DNA of 64,000 nucleotides, taken from assembly GCA_902593735.1 (NCBI GenBank), contig CACJJL010000003.1, positions 1-64,000 of the forward strand, in the 5' to 3' direction. The notes under the pieces were generated by a model. The model was not told the DNA's origin, did no database searches, and worked only from the letters and a program-made list of their open reading frames with translations. The position numbers and the translations under genes were made by a program. The stretch is from an uncultured SAR116 cluster alpha proteobacterium (GTDB taxonomy: Bacteria > Pseudomonadota > Alphaproteobacteria > Puniceispirillales > Marisalimonadaceae). Each line of letters begins with the position of its first letter. Position 1 is the first letter of the stretch. This document shows positions 29,538-39,840 of the stretch, piece after piece.

Positions 29538-30482
29538 CTATAAACCTATAGTTTCTTCAAATCCTAGAGCAATATTCATAGATTGTATGGCGGCGCCTGA
29601 AGCACCCTTACCTAAATTATCTAATCTAGAGGAAATTATTAACTGGTCATTATCATCATTTCCAAAAACACTGATATCAAGATAGTTTGTTCCAACTAAA
29701 TTATCTGGTCTAAAATATCCTTTACCACTAATACCTTCATCTTTTTTTAAAACTTTAATAAAATTAGCTCCTGAATAAAATTCTTCCATTAAGTATTGTA
29801 TCTTTTCAGTATCGACTTTTTCACTAAACCAAGAAAAATGAAGTGGTATAGAAACAATCATACCTTGAATAAAATCTCCAACAGATGGGCTAAAAATTGG
29901 TGTAAGTTCAAGCTTGTTATGATAAATTATTTCTGGCAAATGCTTGTGATTAAGTTTAAGTCCATAATTAAAGAATGGTTCATGGTCTTTTTGTTTAAAA
30001 TAATTGATCATTGATTTTCCACCACCTGAATAACCACTAACAGCATTTATTATAATTGGGATATTTTTTTCTAAGATACCATTTGAAATCAGTGGTTTTA
30101 GAATAACATTAGCACCAGTAGAATAACATCCTGGCGATGCAATACGTTTTGAATTTTGAATACTTTTTCTGTAATTCTCTCCTAGCTCAGGAAGTCCATA
30201 TGACCATTTTCGGTTCGTTCTGTGAGCTGTGGAAGCATCAATAATTATTGGAGAATTATCTCCAAGTTCATCAGCGATCTGGACAGTTTCAATAGATATT
30301 TCATCAGGTAAACACAAAAATGTTACATCCGATTTCGTCAACATTTCTTTTTTATAAGAAATATCCTTTCTTTTAGATTGATCAACTGACATTACGTTAA
30401 CATTTGGATGTTTACTTAACTTTTCATGAACTTGCAAACCTGTGGTGCCAGTTTCTCCATCAATAAAAATATCTTTTTTCAT
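29538..30482 (-). CDS. argC: N-acetyl-gamma-glutamyl-phosphate reductase (type 2)
   Basis: A 314-residue short-form AGPR of arginine synthesis. The N-terminus IFIDGETGTTGLQV is the NADP-binding loop of the type 2 family, the catalytic cysteine is Cys119 in IASPGCYSTGA, and GLPELGENYR and HKHLPEI segments match. It reduces N-acetylglutamyl phosphate to the semialdehyde. It is divergent from pmbA across 105 bases that show no clear regulatory site. Confidence 0.93.
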   Translation of the reverse strand: MKKDIFIDGETGTTGLQVHEKLSKHPNVNVMSVDQSKRKDISYKKEMLTKSDVTFLCLPDEISIETVQIADELGDNSPIIIDASTAHRTNRKWSYGLPELGENYRKSIQNSKRIASPGCYSTGANVILKPLISNGILEKNIPIIINAVSGYSGGGKSMINYFKQKDHEPFFNYGLKLNHKHLPEIIYHNKLELTPIFSPSVGDFIQGMIVSIPLHFSWFSEKVDTEKIQYLMEEFYSGANFIKVLKKDEGISGKGYFRPDNLVGTNYLDISVFGNDDNDQLIISSRLDNLGKGASGAAIQSMNIALGFEETIGL

Positions 30483-30587
30483 ATTTACCTATAATATATT
30501 TATAAAGTTGCAACAATTAAGACAGTATATTAATAAAACATATATAAATCTTTTGTAAATTCTCTTTTTCATAGGAACAACATTTAA

Positions 30588-31946
30588 ATGTCTACAAAAA
30601 AACTTAATGATAAGGATATTATGAACCTTCTTATTGACACAGCTATTTCAAATGGCGCAACTAATGCGGACTGTGTTTTATCAAGAAGTAGAGGTGTATC
30701 GATTACCAGAAGATTAGGTAAAGATGAAAACATTCAGAGGTATGAAGACTTTGACACCGGATTAAGAGTATTTGTTGGTAACAAAATTTCATCAGTTTCA
30801 ACTAATGAAAATTCTGAAGAAGCTCTTAGAGAGGTTGCAAAAAGAGCTGTGGAAATGGCTAAAATTGCTCCAAAAGATGAATATAGCTTTATAGCAAGCA
30901 AAGAGTTACTTCAAAACTTCCCAATACAAAAGGGTATTTTTATTGATAGTTATGATACTGTAGAACCTAGTATTGATATAATTAGAGATAGGGCATCAGA
31001 AGTTGAAGATGTAGCTTTAAGTGTAAAAGGTATTACTAATAGTGACGGTGCAGATTCATCATGGGGTGAAGGAGAAACACTATTAATGACATCTAATGGT
31101 TTTTTCGGTTCATCAAAAAAATCTAATCACAGCGTGTCAGTAGTTGTTATTGCTGAAAAAAATGGAAAAATGGAGAGAGACTATGATTACTCATCAAAAG
31201 TATATGGAGAAGATCTAAAAGACGGTGAAAAAATTGGCCATGAAGCGGCAAAGAAAACATTGGCCAGGATTGGTGCTAAAAAACCAGTTACCGGACAATA
31301 TCCAGTTATTTTTGACCCAAGAGTGTCTAGGTCAATAGCAAGTCACTTTGCATCAGCTATAAATGGATCATCAATAGCACGTAAAACTAGCTTTTTAAAA
31401 GATTCCTTTAATAATAAGATTGCAAATGAATCTGTTACTTTAATTGATGATCCTTTTCTTAAAAGAGGTTTAGGTTCAAGATTGTTTGATGCAGAGGGTC
31501 TAGGTACCTCCAAGCATGTTTTAATTAAGGATGGAATACTTCGAAATTGGTTATTAGATTTGTCATCTTCAAGACAACTAAATTTATTACCAACTGCAAA
31601 TGCAAAAAGAGGTATCAGCGGTCCTCCTGCACCAGGCATAACTAATCTGCTCCTATTACCCAGTGAAACTTCACCTGAAAGCATTATTTCTAGTATAAGT
31701 AATGGTTTTTATGTTACTGATATGATTGGAAGCAGTGTATCTATGGTTACCGGTGATTATAGTCGTGGCGCTAGTGGTTTTTGGATAAAGAATGGTGAAT
31801 TATCAAATCCCATTACAGAAGCAACTATAGCAGGTAATCTTAAGGATATGTTTATGACACTTAAACCTGCTAATGATCTTGATTTTTCACATTCTATAAA
31901 TTGTCCGACTTTACTAATAGAGGATATGACAATCGCAGGTAATTAA
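30588..31946 (+). CDS. pmbA: PmbA/TldE, non-catalytic partner of TldD
   Basis: A 452-residue TldD-family protein lacking the HExxxH zinc motif, as is normal for TldE/PmbA, the inactive half of the TldD/E protease. Family segments include FDTGLRVFVG, the domain around FDPRVSRSIASHFASAINGSSIARKTSF and the C-terminal GASGFWIKNGE. Its active partner is encoded at 18556-20004. The gene runs directly into the next reading frame, whose TTG follows the stop codon at once. Confidence 0.93.
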   Translation: MSTKKLNDKDIMNLLIDTAISNGATNADCVLSRSRGVSITRRLGKDENIQRYEDFDTGLRVFVGNKISSVSTNENSEEALREVAKRAVEMAKIAPKDEYSFIASKELLQNFPIQKGIFIDSYDTVEPSIDIIRDRASEVEDVALSVKGITNSDGADSSWGEGETLLMTSNGFFGSSKKSNHSVSVVVIAEKNGKMERDYDYSSKVYGEDLKDGEKIGHEAAKKTLARIGAKKPVTGQYPVIFDPRVSRSIASHFASAINGSSIARKTSFLKDSFNNKIANESVTLIDDPFLKRGLGSRLFDAEGLGTSKHVLIKDGILRNWLLDLSSSRQLNLLPTANAKRGISGPPAPGITNLLLLPSETSPESIISSISNGFYVTDMIGSSVSMVTGDYSRGASGFWIKNGELSNPITEATIAGNLKDMFMTLKPANDLDFSHSINCPTLLIEDMTIAGN

Positions 31947-32609
31947 TTGATAAACTCATCAGATAAAATAAAATTTAACAGAATTCTAGCTTGGTTCGAC
32001 ATGATTATAAGAGATCATGGATTTTTGAGATTTTGTTATCACAATTTTTATCAAATTGATGAAAAATTATATAGGTCAAACATGCCTACACCTCTAAGAA
32101 TTAGACGATATAGTAAACTTGGAATAAAAACCATTATAAATCTTAGAGGTGTTAGAAAAGATGGTGGCTGGTTGTTAGAGAACGAGTCTTGCGAAAAATA
32201 CAATATAAAATTAATAGATTTTAGAGCAAGATCTCGCGCCGCACCAGAAAAAGATATGATATTTAAAGCTGAAAAATTATTTAATTCTATTGAATATCCA
32301 GCTTTAATACATTGCAAATCAGGCGCTGACAGAGCTGGTATAATGTGCGCTTTATACATGCTAATTTACAAGAAAGAACACCCTCATATTGCTAAAAAAC
32401 AACTATCTTGGAAATATCTTCACGTAAAATGGGCCAAACCAGGTGTTTTAGATAGTTTTGTTGAAGAATATTCAAAACAATATAAACAAAATAAAATGAA
32501 ATTTATAGACTGGGTCATAGAAAAGTATAATCCAGAAAAATTAGAGAGTGATTTTCGATCTGTTTGGTGGGCAAATAGATTATTAGATAATTTTTTGAAG
32601 AGAGAATAA
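31947..32609 (+). CDS. Tyrosine/dual-specificity phosphatase-like protein
   Basis: A 220-residue protein with the cysteine-phosphatase loop IHCKSGADRAGIM: His122, Cys123 and Arg129 in the HCx5R pattern, and a candidate general acid at Asp91. The upstream INLRG segment is typical of this bacterial family, often annotated near lipid A or inositol-phosphate genes. The TTG at 31947 directly after the pmbA stop is preceded by AGGT; an ATG at 32001 is an alternative start. Substrate unknown; it converges on msbA. Confidence 0.8.
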   Translation: MINSSDKIKFNRILAWFDMIIRDHGFLRFCYHNFYQIDEKLYRSNMPTPLRIRRYSKLGIKTIINLRGVRKDGGWLLENESCEKYNIKLIDFRARSRAAPEKDMIFKAEKLFNSIEYPALIHCKSGADRAGIMCALYMLIYKKEHPHIAKKQLSWKYLHVKWAKPGVLDSFVEEYSKQYKQNKMKFIDWVIEKYNPEKLESDFRSVWWANRLLDNFLKRE

Positions 32610-32616
32610 TTTTATC

Positions 32617-34371
32617 TCAAGTGCCTAAATTATGAAGTTTTTTGTAATAATTAGAACTATTAATTAATTCCTTATGTCTTCCTATACCTACAATTTTACC
32701 CTTATTAAATAAAATTATTTGATCTGAATTCACTATTGTGGAAAGTTTATGCGCAATTGTGATTGTCGTCTTATTCTTTGTTAATGTTTCAAGTGTTTTA
32801 TTAATTTCGCTCTCAGTTTCAGAATCGAGTGAGCTTGTTGCCTCGTCTAGAAGTAAAATCGGAGCGTCTTTTAGAATTGCTCTAGCAATTGATAAACGCT
32901 GTTTTTGACCTCCAGATAATGTATTACCGCCTTCTCCAACAACTGTATTATAACCATCTAAAGAATTAGTTATAAATTCATGTATATCTGCATTCATTGC
33001 TGCTTTTTTGATTTTATGGTCTGGTGCATCTAAGTTACCAAATCTGATATTATCCATAAAACTTTTGTTATAAATTATAGTTTCTTGGCTAACCAATGAA
33101 ATATTATTTCGAAGTGAATTTAAACTAATATCCTTTATGTTTTCTTCATTAATTAAAATTTTTCCATGTATTGGGTCATAAAATCTTGAAATTAAATTTA
33201 TTATTGTTGATTTTCCAGATCCACTTTGCCCTACCAGTGCAACTTTGGATCCTGAATTAACGACAAAGTTTATATTTTCTAAAACCTTGTTCTTTTTTTT
33301 ATATGCAAAACTAACTGCTTTAAAAGTTATTTTTGGTGGTTTATTTTTTACTATTTTTAAATTAGGTGCTGAAGATAAACTAATAATTTTTGGAGTTATT
33401 TTTAATTGTGTGTAAATCCTTCCTAAAGCAGAAAGAGCTTCTTGAAAAACAGTATTGAATGTTCCCAATGCTCTAGCAGGTTGTGCAATCATTAACAAAG
33501 CCGTCACATAACCCACAACACTTCCAGGAGATAATTCACCTATTGATGCCCGGTAGCTTGCAAAACCAATTACACTAGCTGCTGCAACTCCTCCTAAAAT
33601 TTCTAATATGGGCAAAACTTTTGCTCTACCAATTACTAAACTGAACATTTTTGTAAATAACGAATTTAACACACCTTTGGATCTATTAATTTCCATATTT
33701 TCTAAATTATACGATTTTACCATTCTTATGCCTTGAAGCATCTCAGTAAGCGTAGAAGTGACTGTTTCCATTTGTTCTTGAAGAGATGTTGCTATAATCT
33801 TTTGTTTTTTTCCAATCCTAACAATAGGTCTCAATGCTAGTGGGTAAATTACTACAACTAATATTGATAAAAGCCAATCCAACCAAATTAGATAAAATAA
33901 TAATGCTATAACTGTGAAAGTATCCCTAACTAAATTATTTATAGTTCTCTCAAAACCATCTCTAATTAAAATAACATCATTCATTATTCTAGAAACATGA
34001 TTGCCTGAAGATAATTTATTTAATTCATCCATGTCGGCAGTTATCAATTGTTTAGATAGTTTTTTTTGTATGTCTACTGAAATTGATAATGAGATTTTAG
34101 AAACTTGACGTATTTGGAAAAACATCGCAATACCTCTAATAATTGCAACAAAAGCAATAATAAAAGGGAAAATAATCCAATTACTATTATCATCTAGTAA
34201 ACCATCGAAAACTAGTTGGATTAAGTAAGGATATATTGAAGCAGTAGCAGCAACAACAACCAATAATATAAAAGCCAAAATTATATCTATCTTATAATTG
34301 AATACAAAATCATTCCAAAATTCTATAATTAAACTTTTATTTTTGTTTGTTATCATTTGATTTGTGTTCAT
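32617..34371 (-). CDS. msbA: ABC exporter, MsbA-like (half transporter)
   Basis: A 584-residue fused half transporter: six membrane helices in residues 1-320 and an ATPase domain from about 345. Walker A is GQSGSGKST, the signature LSGGQKQRLSIARAIL, Walker B LLLDEATSSLD. Neighbouring lipid A and Kdo genes on the other strand suggest lipid A core flipping, but similar exporters move other lipids or peptides. It is divergent from the DUF374 acyltransferase gene across 128 bases. Confidence 0.85.
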   Translation of the reverse strand: MNTNQMITNKNKSLIIEFWNDFVFNYKIDIILAFILLVVVAATASIYPYLIQLVFDGLLDDNSNWIIFPFIIAFVAIIRGIAMFFQIRQVSKISLSISVDIQKKLSKQLITADMDELNKLSSGNHVSRIMNDVILIRDGFERTINNLVRDTFTVIALLFYLIWLDWLLSILVVVIYPLALRPIVRIGKKQKIIATSLQEQMETVTSTLTEMLQGIRMVKSYNLENMEINRSKGVLNSLFTKMFSLVIGRAKVLPILEILGGVAAASVIGFASYRASIGELSPGSVVGYVTALLMIAQPARALGTFNTVFQEALSALGRIYTQLKITPKIISLSSAPNLKIVKNKPPKITFKAVSFAYKKKNKVLENINFVVNSGSKVALVGQSGSGKSTIINLISRFYDPIHGKILINEENIKDISLNSLRNNISLVSQETIIYNKSFMDNIRFGNLDAPDHKIKKAAMNADIHEFITNSLDGYNTVVGEGGNTLSGGQKQRLSIARAILKDAPILLLDEATSSLDSETESEINKTLETLTKNKTTITIAHKLSTIVNSDQIILFNKGKIVGIGRHKELINSSNYYKKLHNLGT

Positions 34372-34499
34372 ATCAATCCAATTAACATATCATTTATTTT
34401 AATTTATAATAATAATTATATGTATAGATAGTTATTTTGTTTTGTGTAAATTTAATTTATTACTCAATTTTAAATATGTTCAGTAATTTGGATTTTTAA

Positions 34500-35171
34500 A
34501 TGCATGTTTTAAAACGTTTTAGCAAAACTAGTACTGGTCAAAAACTAATTGGTTATATCTTTTATTTTATCACAAAATTAATTTTACATACAATTAGATG
34601 GGAATATTTTGAGCAAAGCAAAAAATCAAAAATTTTTGATAATAAACATAAATACATTTTTTGTTGCTGGCATAATAAGTTATTTTTAGGCCCTCATCTT
34701 TTGCCAAGAAATAGAGTAATTAATGCTCTCCAGTCCAGTCATTCTGATGGAATGATTACCTATCTAGCATTAAAATATCTTGGAATGAATGTAATACTAG
34801 GCTCCTCAAAAAAAGGAGGAATGCAGGCATTCAGGAAAATGGTAAAACGTTTACAATTAGGTGAAAGTATAGCGATTACACCAGATGGTCCTAAAGGACC
34901 TAAAGAAAAAGTAAAGGAAGGCATAATAAAACTAGCACAAATTACAAACACGCCTATTATTCCCTTGGTGTGGGCTACTAGAAAATATAAAATAATTAAT
35001 TCTTGGGATAATTTTGTCTTACCATATCCATTTTCAAAAGGAATGTATAGTTTTGGAAAACCGATATATATAGAAAAAAAAATAAATATAAATAAATTAG
35101 AGCTTGAACGACAAAATCTTGAAAATGAAATCAAAAGTCTTACTAAGATATTAGAAAACAAATTAAATTGA
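34500..35171 (+). CDS. DUF374 lysophospholipid acyltransferase-like protein
   Basis: A 223-residue protein with a membrane-associating N-terminus, CCWHNKLFLGP, an acyltransferase-like SSHSDGMI (His and Asp of the HX4D-type site) and TPDGPKGPKEKVKEGI, the hallmark of the DUF374 family found beside kdtA in alphaproteobacteria. It may transfer an acyl group or act in lipid A biosynthesis; its exact substrate is unknown. waaA begins 27 bases later. Confidence 0.88.
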   Translation: MHVLKRFSKTSTGQKLIGYIFYFITKLILHTIRWEYFEQSKKSKIFDNKHKYIFCCWHNKLFLGPHLLPRNRVINALQSSHSDGMITYLALKYLGMNVILGSSKKGGMQAFRKMVKRLQLGESIAITPDGPKGPKEKVKEGIIKLAQITNTPIIPLVWATRKYKIINSWDNFVLPYPFSKGMYSFGKPIYIEKKININKLELERQNLENEIKSLTKILENKLN

Positions 35172-35198
35172 ATCTTATAATGAATTTCGGGACTTACA

Positions 35199-36518
35199 AT
35201 GACACTATCTACATATAATTTTTTATGGGGAATATTAAAATTTTTTTTGTCAAGTTATCTAGTAAGACGTCAAAAAAAAGGTAAGGAAGATAAATATAGA
35301 CTTAATGAAAGGTATGGAATTTCAAAAAAACTGCGACCAGATGGTACTATTGTTTGGTTACATGGAACAAGTGTTGGTGAGTCAGTTGCAGCATTAGCGC
35401 TCGCTAATTCAATGAAAAAAAATGGTTTTGGTAAAAATAAAAATGAGTTTTTTTTGTTAACTACTAACACTACTTCTGCTGCCAAATTAATAAAAGATAA
35501 AATAAAAAAAGGTTTACCTGCAATTCATCAATATCATCCTTATGATCATCCTACATTTGTTTCAAAATTTTTAGATCAATGGAAACCTAATATGGCTGTT
35601 TTTATGGAATCAGATTTCTGGCCTAATTTAATATATTTAACTGCAGATTCTAAAATTCCAACTATTCTAGCATCTTCACAAATGTCAGATAAATCTGCTC
35701 GTTTTTGGACAGGATTAGGTTACTTTTTGGCAAAAAAAATTTTTAGTAAAGTTGATTATGTTTTAGCTGTTGATCCTAAACAAGAGGCTTTATTTAAGAA
35801 ATTAGGCGCTAAAAATGTCAAGAGTTTAACAAGTCTTAAATCAATAGCTGAAAAACCCCCTATAGATCAAAATTATATGTTACTACTAAAAAAAAATATA
35901 CATAGAAAAAAAATATTAATTGCTGCCTCAACTCATCCAGGAGAAGAAGAGTTAATGATTAAGTTAGCTGACCTCCTTAGAAAAAAATCTCATGATAATA
36001 TTTTAATTATAATTGCACCAAGACATATTAATCGAAGTTTAGGAATTCAAAATAGAATAAAAGCTGCTGGTTTCGATATAAAATCTAGAAGCAAAGGTGA
36101 GTATCCATCAAAAAATGATATTTTTTATCTATCAGATACAATGGGGGAAATGGGCTCACTAATGGAAATATCAGATTTAGTTTTTGTAGCTGGATCTATG
36201 GTTCCTGTTGGAGGTCACAGCCCATCTGAAGCATCTCAATTTGGAAAGCCAGTTATAATGGGTCCACACTCTGAAAAATGTGATGCCCAGATTAAAGATC
36301 TAGTTTGGTCTGGAGGTGCTATACAAATAGAAAAAGGCCCGAAAATGAATGAGAATTTTCTTAATAATATTGTTGAGTTACTTAGTAACTCAGAACGCTT
36401 AGAAGATATGGGAAGAAATAGTTTAATTGCCTCTGGTTATGCTCAGCAACGTGCAGATGAAGCAAGTATAAATTTGATTGAATTATTAAAAACATACAGA
36501 AAAACGAATGTTGCTTAA
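35199..36518 (+). CDS. waaA: 3-deoxy-D-manno-octulosonic acid transferase
   Basis: A 439-residue membrane-anchored glycosyltransferase adding Kdo to lipid IVA. Seen: N-terminal anchor, the catalytic-glutamate loop WLHGTSVGESVAAL, the acceptor-binding FMESDFWPNLI, and the C-terminal nucleotide-binding region GSMVPVGGHSPSEASQFGKPV with GPHSEKC. Length is normal. It overlaps the proposed ATG of lpxK by 11 bases. Confidence 0.95.
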   Translation: MTLSTYNFLWGILKFFLSSYLVRRQKKGKEDKYRLNERYGISKKLRPDGTIVWLHGTSVGESVAALALANSMKKNGFGKNKNEFFLLTTNTTSAAKLIKDKIKKGLPAIHQYHPYDHPTFVSKFLDQWKPNMAVFMESDFWPNLIYLTADSKIPTILASSQMSDKSARFWTGLGYFLAKKIFSKVDYVLAVDPKQEALFKKLGAKNVKSLTSLKSIAEKPPIDQNYMLLLKKNIHRKKILIAASTHPGEEELMIKLADLLRKKSHDNILIIIAPRHINRSLGIQNRIKAAGFDIKSRSKGEYPSKNDIFYLSDTMGEMGSLMEISDLVFVAGSMVPVGGHSPSEASQFGKPVIMGPHSEKCDAQIKDLVWSGGAIQIEKGPKMNENFLNNIVELLSNSERLEDMGRNSLIASGYAQQRADEASINLIELLKTYRKTNVA

Positions 36519-37512
36519 AATGTTTAGAACACCTAAATTTTGGTATAAAAAAAATATTATATCAAAATTACAAACTATACCTCTTTATCCATTTTCTATT
36601 TTATGGACTTTAGTTGATGAGTTTAAAAGATACTTCTCAAAAACTTATAAATCTAAATTAAAGGTAGTTTGCATAGGCAATCTGACCGTTGGAGGAACAG
36701 GCAAAACGCCTTTTTCTATTTATACCTTTAAAATTTTAAAAAGATTGGGTTATAATCCAGTTTTTTTAACCAGAGGTTATGGTGGTTTAAAAAAAGGACC
36801 AGTAGAAGTTAATATTTCACACCATTTTCAAGATGTTGGGGATGAATCAATATTATTAAGCAAGGTTGGTACCACAATTGTTTCTAGAAACAGATCCTTA
36901 GGAGCTAAATTTATTGAAAAACATGAGGACAAATTCAACATAATAATAATGGACGATGGTTTACAAAATTATCAATTAAAACAAGATATAAAATTTTTAC
37001 TAGTTGATAAAAAATTAAAACTAGGAAATGGGTATTGTTTGCCTGCTGGACCATTAAGGCAACCTATAAACCGCGGTGTGAAAGATATAGATAAAATAAT
37101 ATTAACAGGAGAGAACACCAAGAACGAAAAAGATTTATTTAAGTCTTTTGATATTCCAGTAATTAATTCAAATATTAAAATAACTAGTCTACCAAAGATA
37201 AAAAAAGAAAAATTGCTTGCTTTTTGTGGCCTAGCTAATCCTAATAAGTTTTTTGACACACTTAAAAAGAATGGATATAAGATTTCATTTAAGAGAAAAT
37301 TTCCTGATCACTATGTTTACAAAAAAGATGATATTAACAATTTAATTTTAGATGCAAATAATCGAAAATTAAAACTCATAACTACTGAAAAAGATTATGT
37401 TAAAATTTCAGAAAATAATAAACTTATACATTTTTTACCAATAGAATTGGAGTTAAGTGTAAAAGATAAATTAAATTTTGAACGATTTCTACAGGAAAAA
37501 CTGAGTGTCTGA
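36508..37512 (+). CDS. lpxK: Tetraacyldisaccharide 4'-kinase
   Basis: A 334-residue lipid A kinase with N-terminal membrane segment and the Walker A loop GNLTVGGTGKTP. Other family segments are FLTRGYGG, VGDESILL and the metal-binding MDDGLQN. The ATG at 36508 lies inside waaA; an ATG at 36520, just after the waaA stop, gives MFRTPKFWYKK, close to usual LpxK N-termini, and may be the true start. It overlaps the following gene by 8 bases. Confidence 0.95.
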   Translation: MLLKMFRTPKFWYKKNIISKLQTIPLYPFSILWTLVDEFKRYFSKTYKSKLKVVCIGNLTVGGTGKTPFSIYTFKILKRLGYNPVFLTRGYGGLKKGPVEVNISHHFQDVGDESILLSKVGTTIVSRNRSLGAKFIEKHEDKFNIIIMDDGLQNYQLKQDIKFLLVDKKLKLGNGYCLPAGPLRQPINRGVKDIDKIILTGENTKNEKDLFKSFDIPVINSNIKITSLPKIKKEKLLAFCGLANPNKFFDTLKKNGYKISFKRKFPDHYVYKKDDINNLILDANNRKLKLITTEKDYVKISENNKLIHFLPIELELSVKDKLNFERFLQEKLSV

Positions 37513-38392
37513 TCCATTAAGTTTTAGAATAAAAAAGCAATTTGATAGATATGTACATGATCCAATAGTAGCGACTATAGCTATTCCACTATTTTTAATA
37601 CTTAAGCTTTTACCATATAAATTTTCATCATACTTGTGTGGAATATTAATGTACTTATTTGCACCACTTACTTCATATAATAATCGTGTAAAAAAACATC
37701 TAAAAATTGTTTTCCCTAATAAGTCTACAAAAGAGATTAATAATCTTACATCACAACATTGGTTTATGTTTGGACAAACAATTGGTGAAATGCCACATAT
37801 AAACAATTTGATTAAATTAGGCAATTTAGAAACTGAAGGTTTAGAAAAAATAAAAAAAGGTCCTGCGATTCTTGTTGGAGCACATCTTGGTAATTGGGAA
37901 TTCCTTTTAAGAGTTGGGGATCTTGCAGGTAGACGAGCTGGGTATGTTTTTAGGCCCATAAATAATTGGATACTAAATAAAATACAAATTTACAGAAATA
38001 AAGATGCTAACGCTGATTTTTACAGAAAAGGTCGTCTTGCAGCCATAGGCATGGCAAGCAAACTTAAAAACGGTGAGGTTGTTGGTCTAACTGGAGATCA
38101 GCTATTAAGAGAAGGTATAATGGTTCCTTTTTTTGGAATTGAAACACCAACACCTCAGGCAGCGGCACTTATGGCTATAAAATGGAATGTTCCAATTTAT
38201 ATGGTTAGAGTTGAGCGTTTTAAAGGTATAAAATTTAAATTAAGTGTTGAGGATAAACTTAAGTTTCCAAAAAATTTAGATAAAGATAAAGCTAAATATG
38301 AAATTACTAAATTAATTTCTAAAAGGATTGAAGAATGGATATTAGATAGACCAGAACAATGGCTTTGGGCTCATAGGCGATGGGGCAAATAA
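37505..38392 (+). CDS. lpxL: Lipid A biosynthesis late acyltransferase (LpxL/HtrB-like)
   Basis: A 295-residue member of the HtrB/LpxL/LpxM family, adding secondary acyl chains to Kdo2-lipid IVA. The HX4E motif is GAHLGNWE (His127 and Glu132), followed by GDQLLREG and VPFFG. The GTG start at 37505 overlaps lpxK by 8 bases, giving MSDPLSFR. Which of LpxL or LpxM it represents cannot be told. It is the last gene of the envelope run and converges on xseA after 25 bases. Confidence 0.92.
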   Translation: MSDPLSFRIKKQFDRYVHDPIVATIAIPLFLILKLLPYKFSSYLCGILMYLFAPLTSYNNRVKKHLKIVFPNKSTKEINNLTSQHWFMFGQTIGEMPHINNLIKLGNLETEGLEKIKKGPAILVGAHLGNWEFLLRVGDLAGRRAGYVFRPINNWILNKIQIYRNKDANADFYRKGRLAAIGMASKLKNGEVVGLTGDQLLREGIMVPFFGIETPTPQAAALMAIKWNVPIYMVRVERFKGIKFKLSVEDKLKFPKNLDKDKAKYEITKLISKRIEEWILDRPEQWLWAHRRWGK

Positions 38393-38417
38393 AATAAAAT
38401 CAGTGAAATATAAGAAA

Positions 38418-39755
38418 TTATTTATCTAATTGCGCTGATCTGACTTCATCTGAAAACTTAATTTTTATTTTTTTGTTTTGATGAGCTTCACTGCTTAGTT
38501 TTATAGGTTTACCATCCATATCCATCACAAGTGTGAACCCTCTATCTAAAACTCTGTTAAAACTTGATGCTTCAAGAAGTTGGTTTAGAGAATTTAATTT
38601 TGTTTCTTTAATATTTATTATATTTTCAAGATAATTTTTAAATTTTGTTTCCATAAGTTGGTGTTTTGAAACTAAATTACCTATCAAGACCTTTGGTGGC
38701 AATAATCTTTGTGAGTACTGAGTAATTTTATTTTTTTTTGCAACAAAAATATCTTTAAATAAATTTTCGATATCTTTATAAATAAAATCTAATTTTTGAG
38801 TTTTATTTTCAAAAATTTGGTCTGGTTTACCTAAAAGTCTTATTAAGCTATTTAGATGATCTTTGTTATTATTAAATTTGTTATTAAAAGATGTTTTGTA
38901 TCTTAGATTTAATTCATCAACTCTTGCTATTAATTCATCTCTAACTGGAACTGCCTTTTCTGCAGCTGCAGTGGGTGTTGGGGCTCTTAAGTCAGACACA
39001 AAATCAATCAATGTTGTATCAGTTTCATGACCTACAGCTGATATAACTGGGATAGAGCTGTTAAACACTGACCTAACAACAATTTCTTCATTAAATGACC
39101 ATAAATCTTCTAGGCTACCACCACCTCTTGCAACTATAAGCAGGTCAGGCTTTTTAATATTTGTTTCGTCAGTTAATTGATTAAATTTGTCTATTGCATT
39201 TGAAATTTGCTTAGCAGACCCTTCACCTTGAACAGTAACTGGCCACAAATAAACATGAGAAGGAAAACGATCAGACAACCTATGAAGAATATCTTTTATT
39301 ACAGCACCTGACGGACTAGTGATTACACCTATTCTCTCAGGAAGATAAGGTATAGGCTTTTTGTTTTCTTGATTAAACAATCCTTCTTGAAGAAGTTTTT
39401 TTCTTCTATCTTCAAGCATTTTTAGGAGCGCACCTTCTCCAGCCACTTCCATACTTTCTACAATAATTTGATATTTAGACTGCCCTGCAAAAGTGGTTAC
39501 TTTCCCAGTGCAAATTACTTCTATACCCTCCTCTGGTTTTATAGATAACCTTGGTAAAGTATATTTCCAAATAATTGCAGCAATAGTACCGTCTGTATCT
39601 TTTAGAGTAAAATAAACATGTCCTGAACCTGGAAATGAGGGGCGAGATATTTCACCCCTAATACGGACATAACTAAAATTTGTCTCAACTAGTTTTTTAA
39701 TAACATGAGAAAATTCGCTTACAGAATAAACAGGATTATTTGTATTAGTATTCAT
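38418..39755 (-). CDS. xseA: Exodeoxyribonuclease VII large subunit
   Basis: A 445-residue nuclease subunit with an N-terminal OB fold (YVRIRGEISRPSFPGSGHVYFTLKD), the catalytic domain with VITSPSGAVIKDILHRLSDRFP, ARGGGSLEDLWSFN and SAVGHETDTTLIDFVSDLRAPTPTAAAE, and a coiled-coil C-terminus. It degrades single-stranded DNA with XseB, which is not in the window. It is divergent from purD. Confidence 0.96.
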   Translation of the reverse strand: MNTNTNNPVYSVSEFSHVIKKLVETNFSYVRIRGEISRPSFPGSGHVYFTLKDTDGTIAAIIWKYTLPRLSIKPEEGIEVICTGKVTTFAGQSKYQIIVESMEVAGEGALLKMLEDRRKKLLQEGLFNQENKKPIPYLPERIGVITSPSGAVIKDILHRLSDRFPSHVYLWPVTVQGEGSAKQISNAIDKFNQLTDETNIKKPDLLIVARGGGSLEDLWSFNEEIVVRSVFNSSIPVISAVGHETDTTLIDFVSDLRAPTPTAAAEKAVPVRDELIARVDELNLRYKTSFNNKFNNNKDHLNSLIRLLGKPDQIFENKTQKLDFIYKDIENLFKDIFVAKKNKITQYSQRLLPPKVLIGNLVSKHQLMETKFKNYLENIINIKETKLNSLNQLLEASSFNRVLDRGFTLVMDMDGKPIKLSSEAHQNKKIKIKFSDEVRSAQLDK

Positions 39756-39840
39756 AAGAATGCATTAAAATTTCTATTTATCATAATTTAATATTATGGC
39801 ATATTTCAGAAAATCTAAAGCCTTTTGGAGTGATTTATTC

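Noticed and set aside
34760-35161. 133-codon open frame on - inside the DUF374 gene
   Set aside because: Antisense to a well-supported acyltransferase-like gene; no recognisable product.
39796-39840. Longer purD N-terminus from the ATG at 39796
   Set aside because: The extra 15 residues precede the standard start MNILVVGGGGREH, and the ribosome binding site fits the ATG at 39841.
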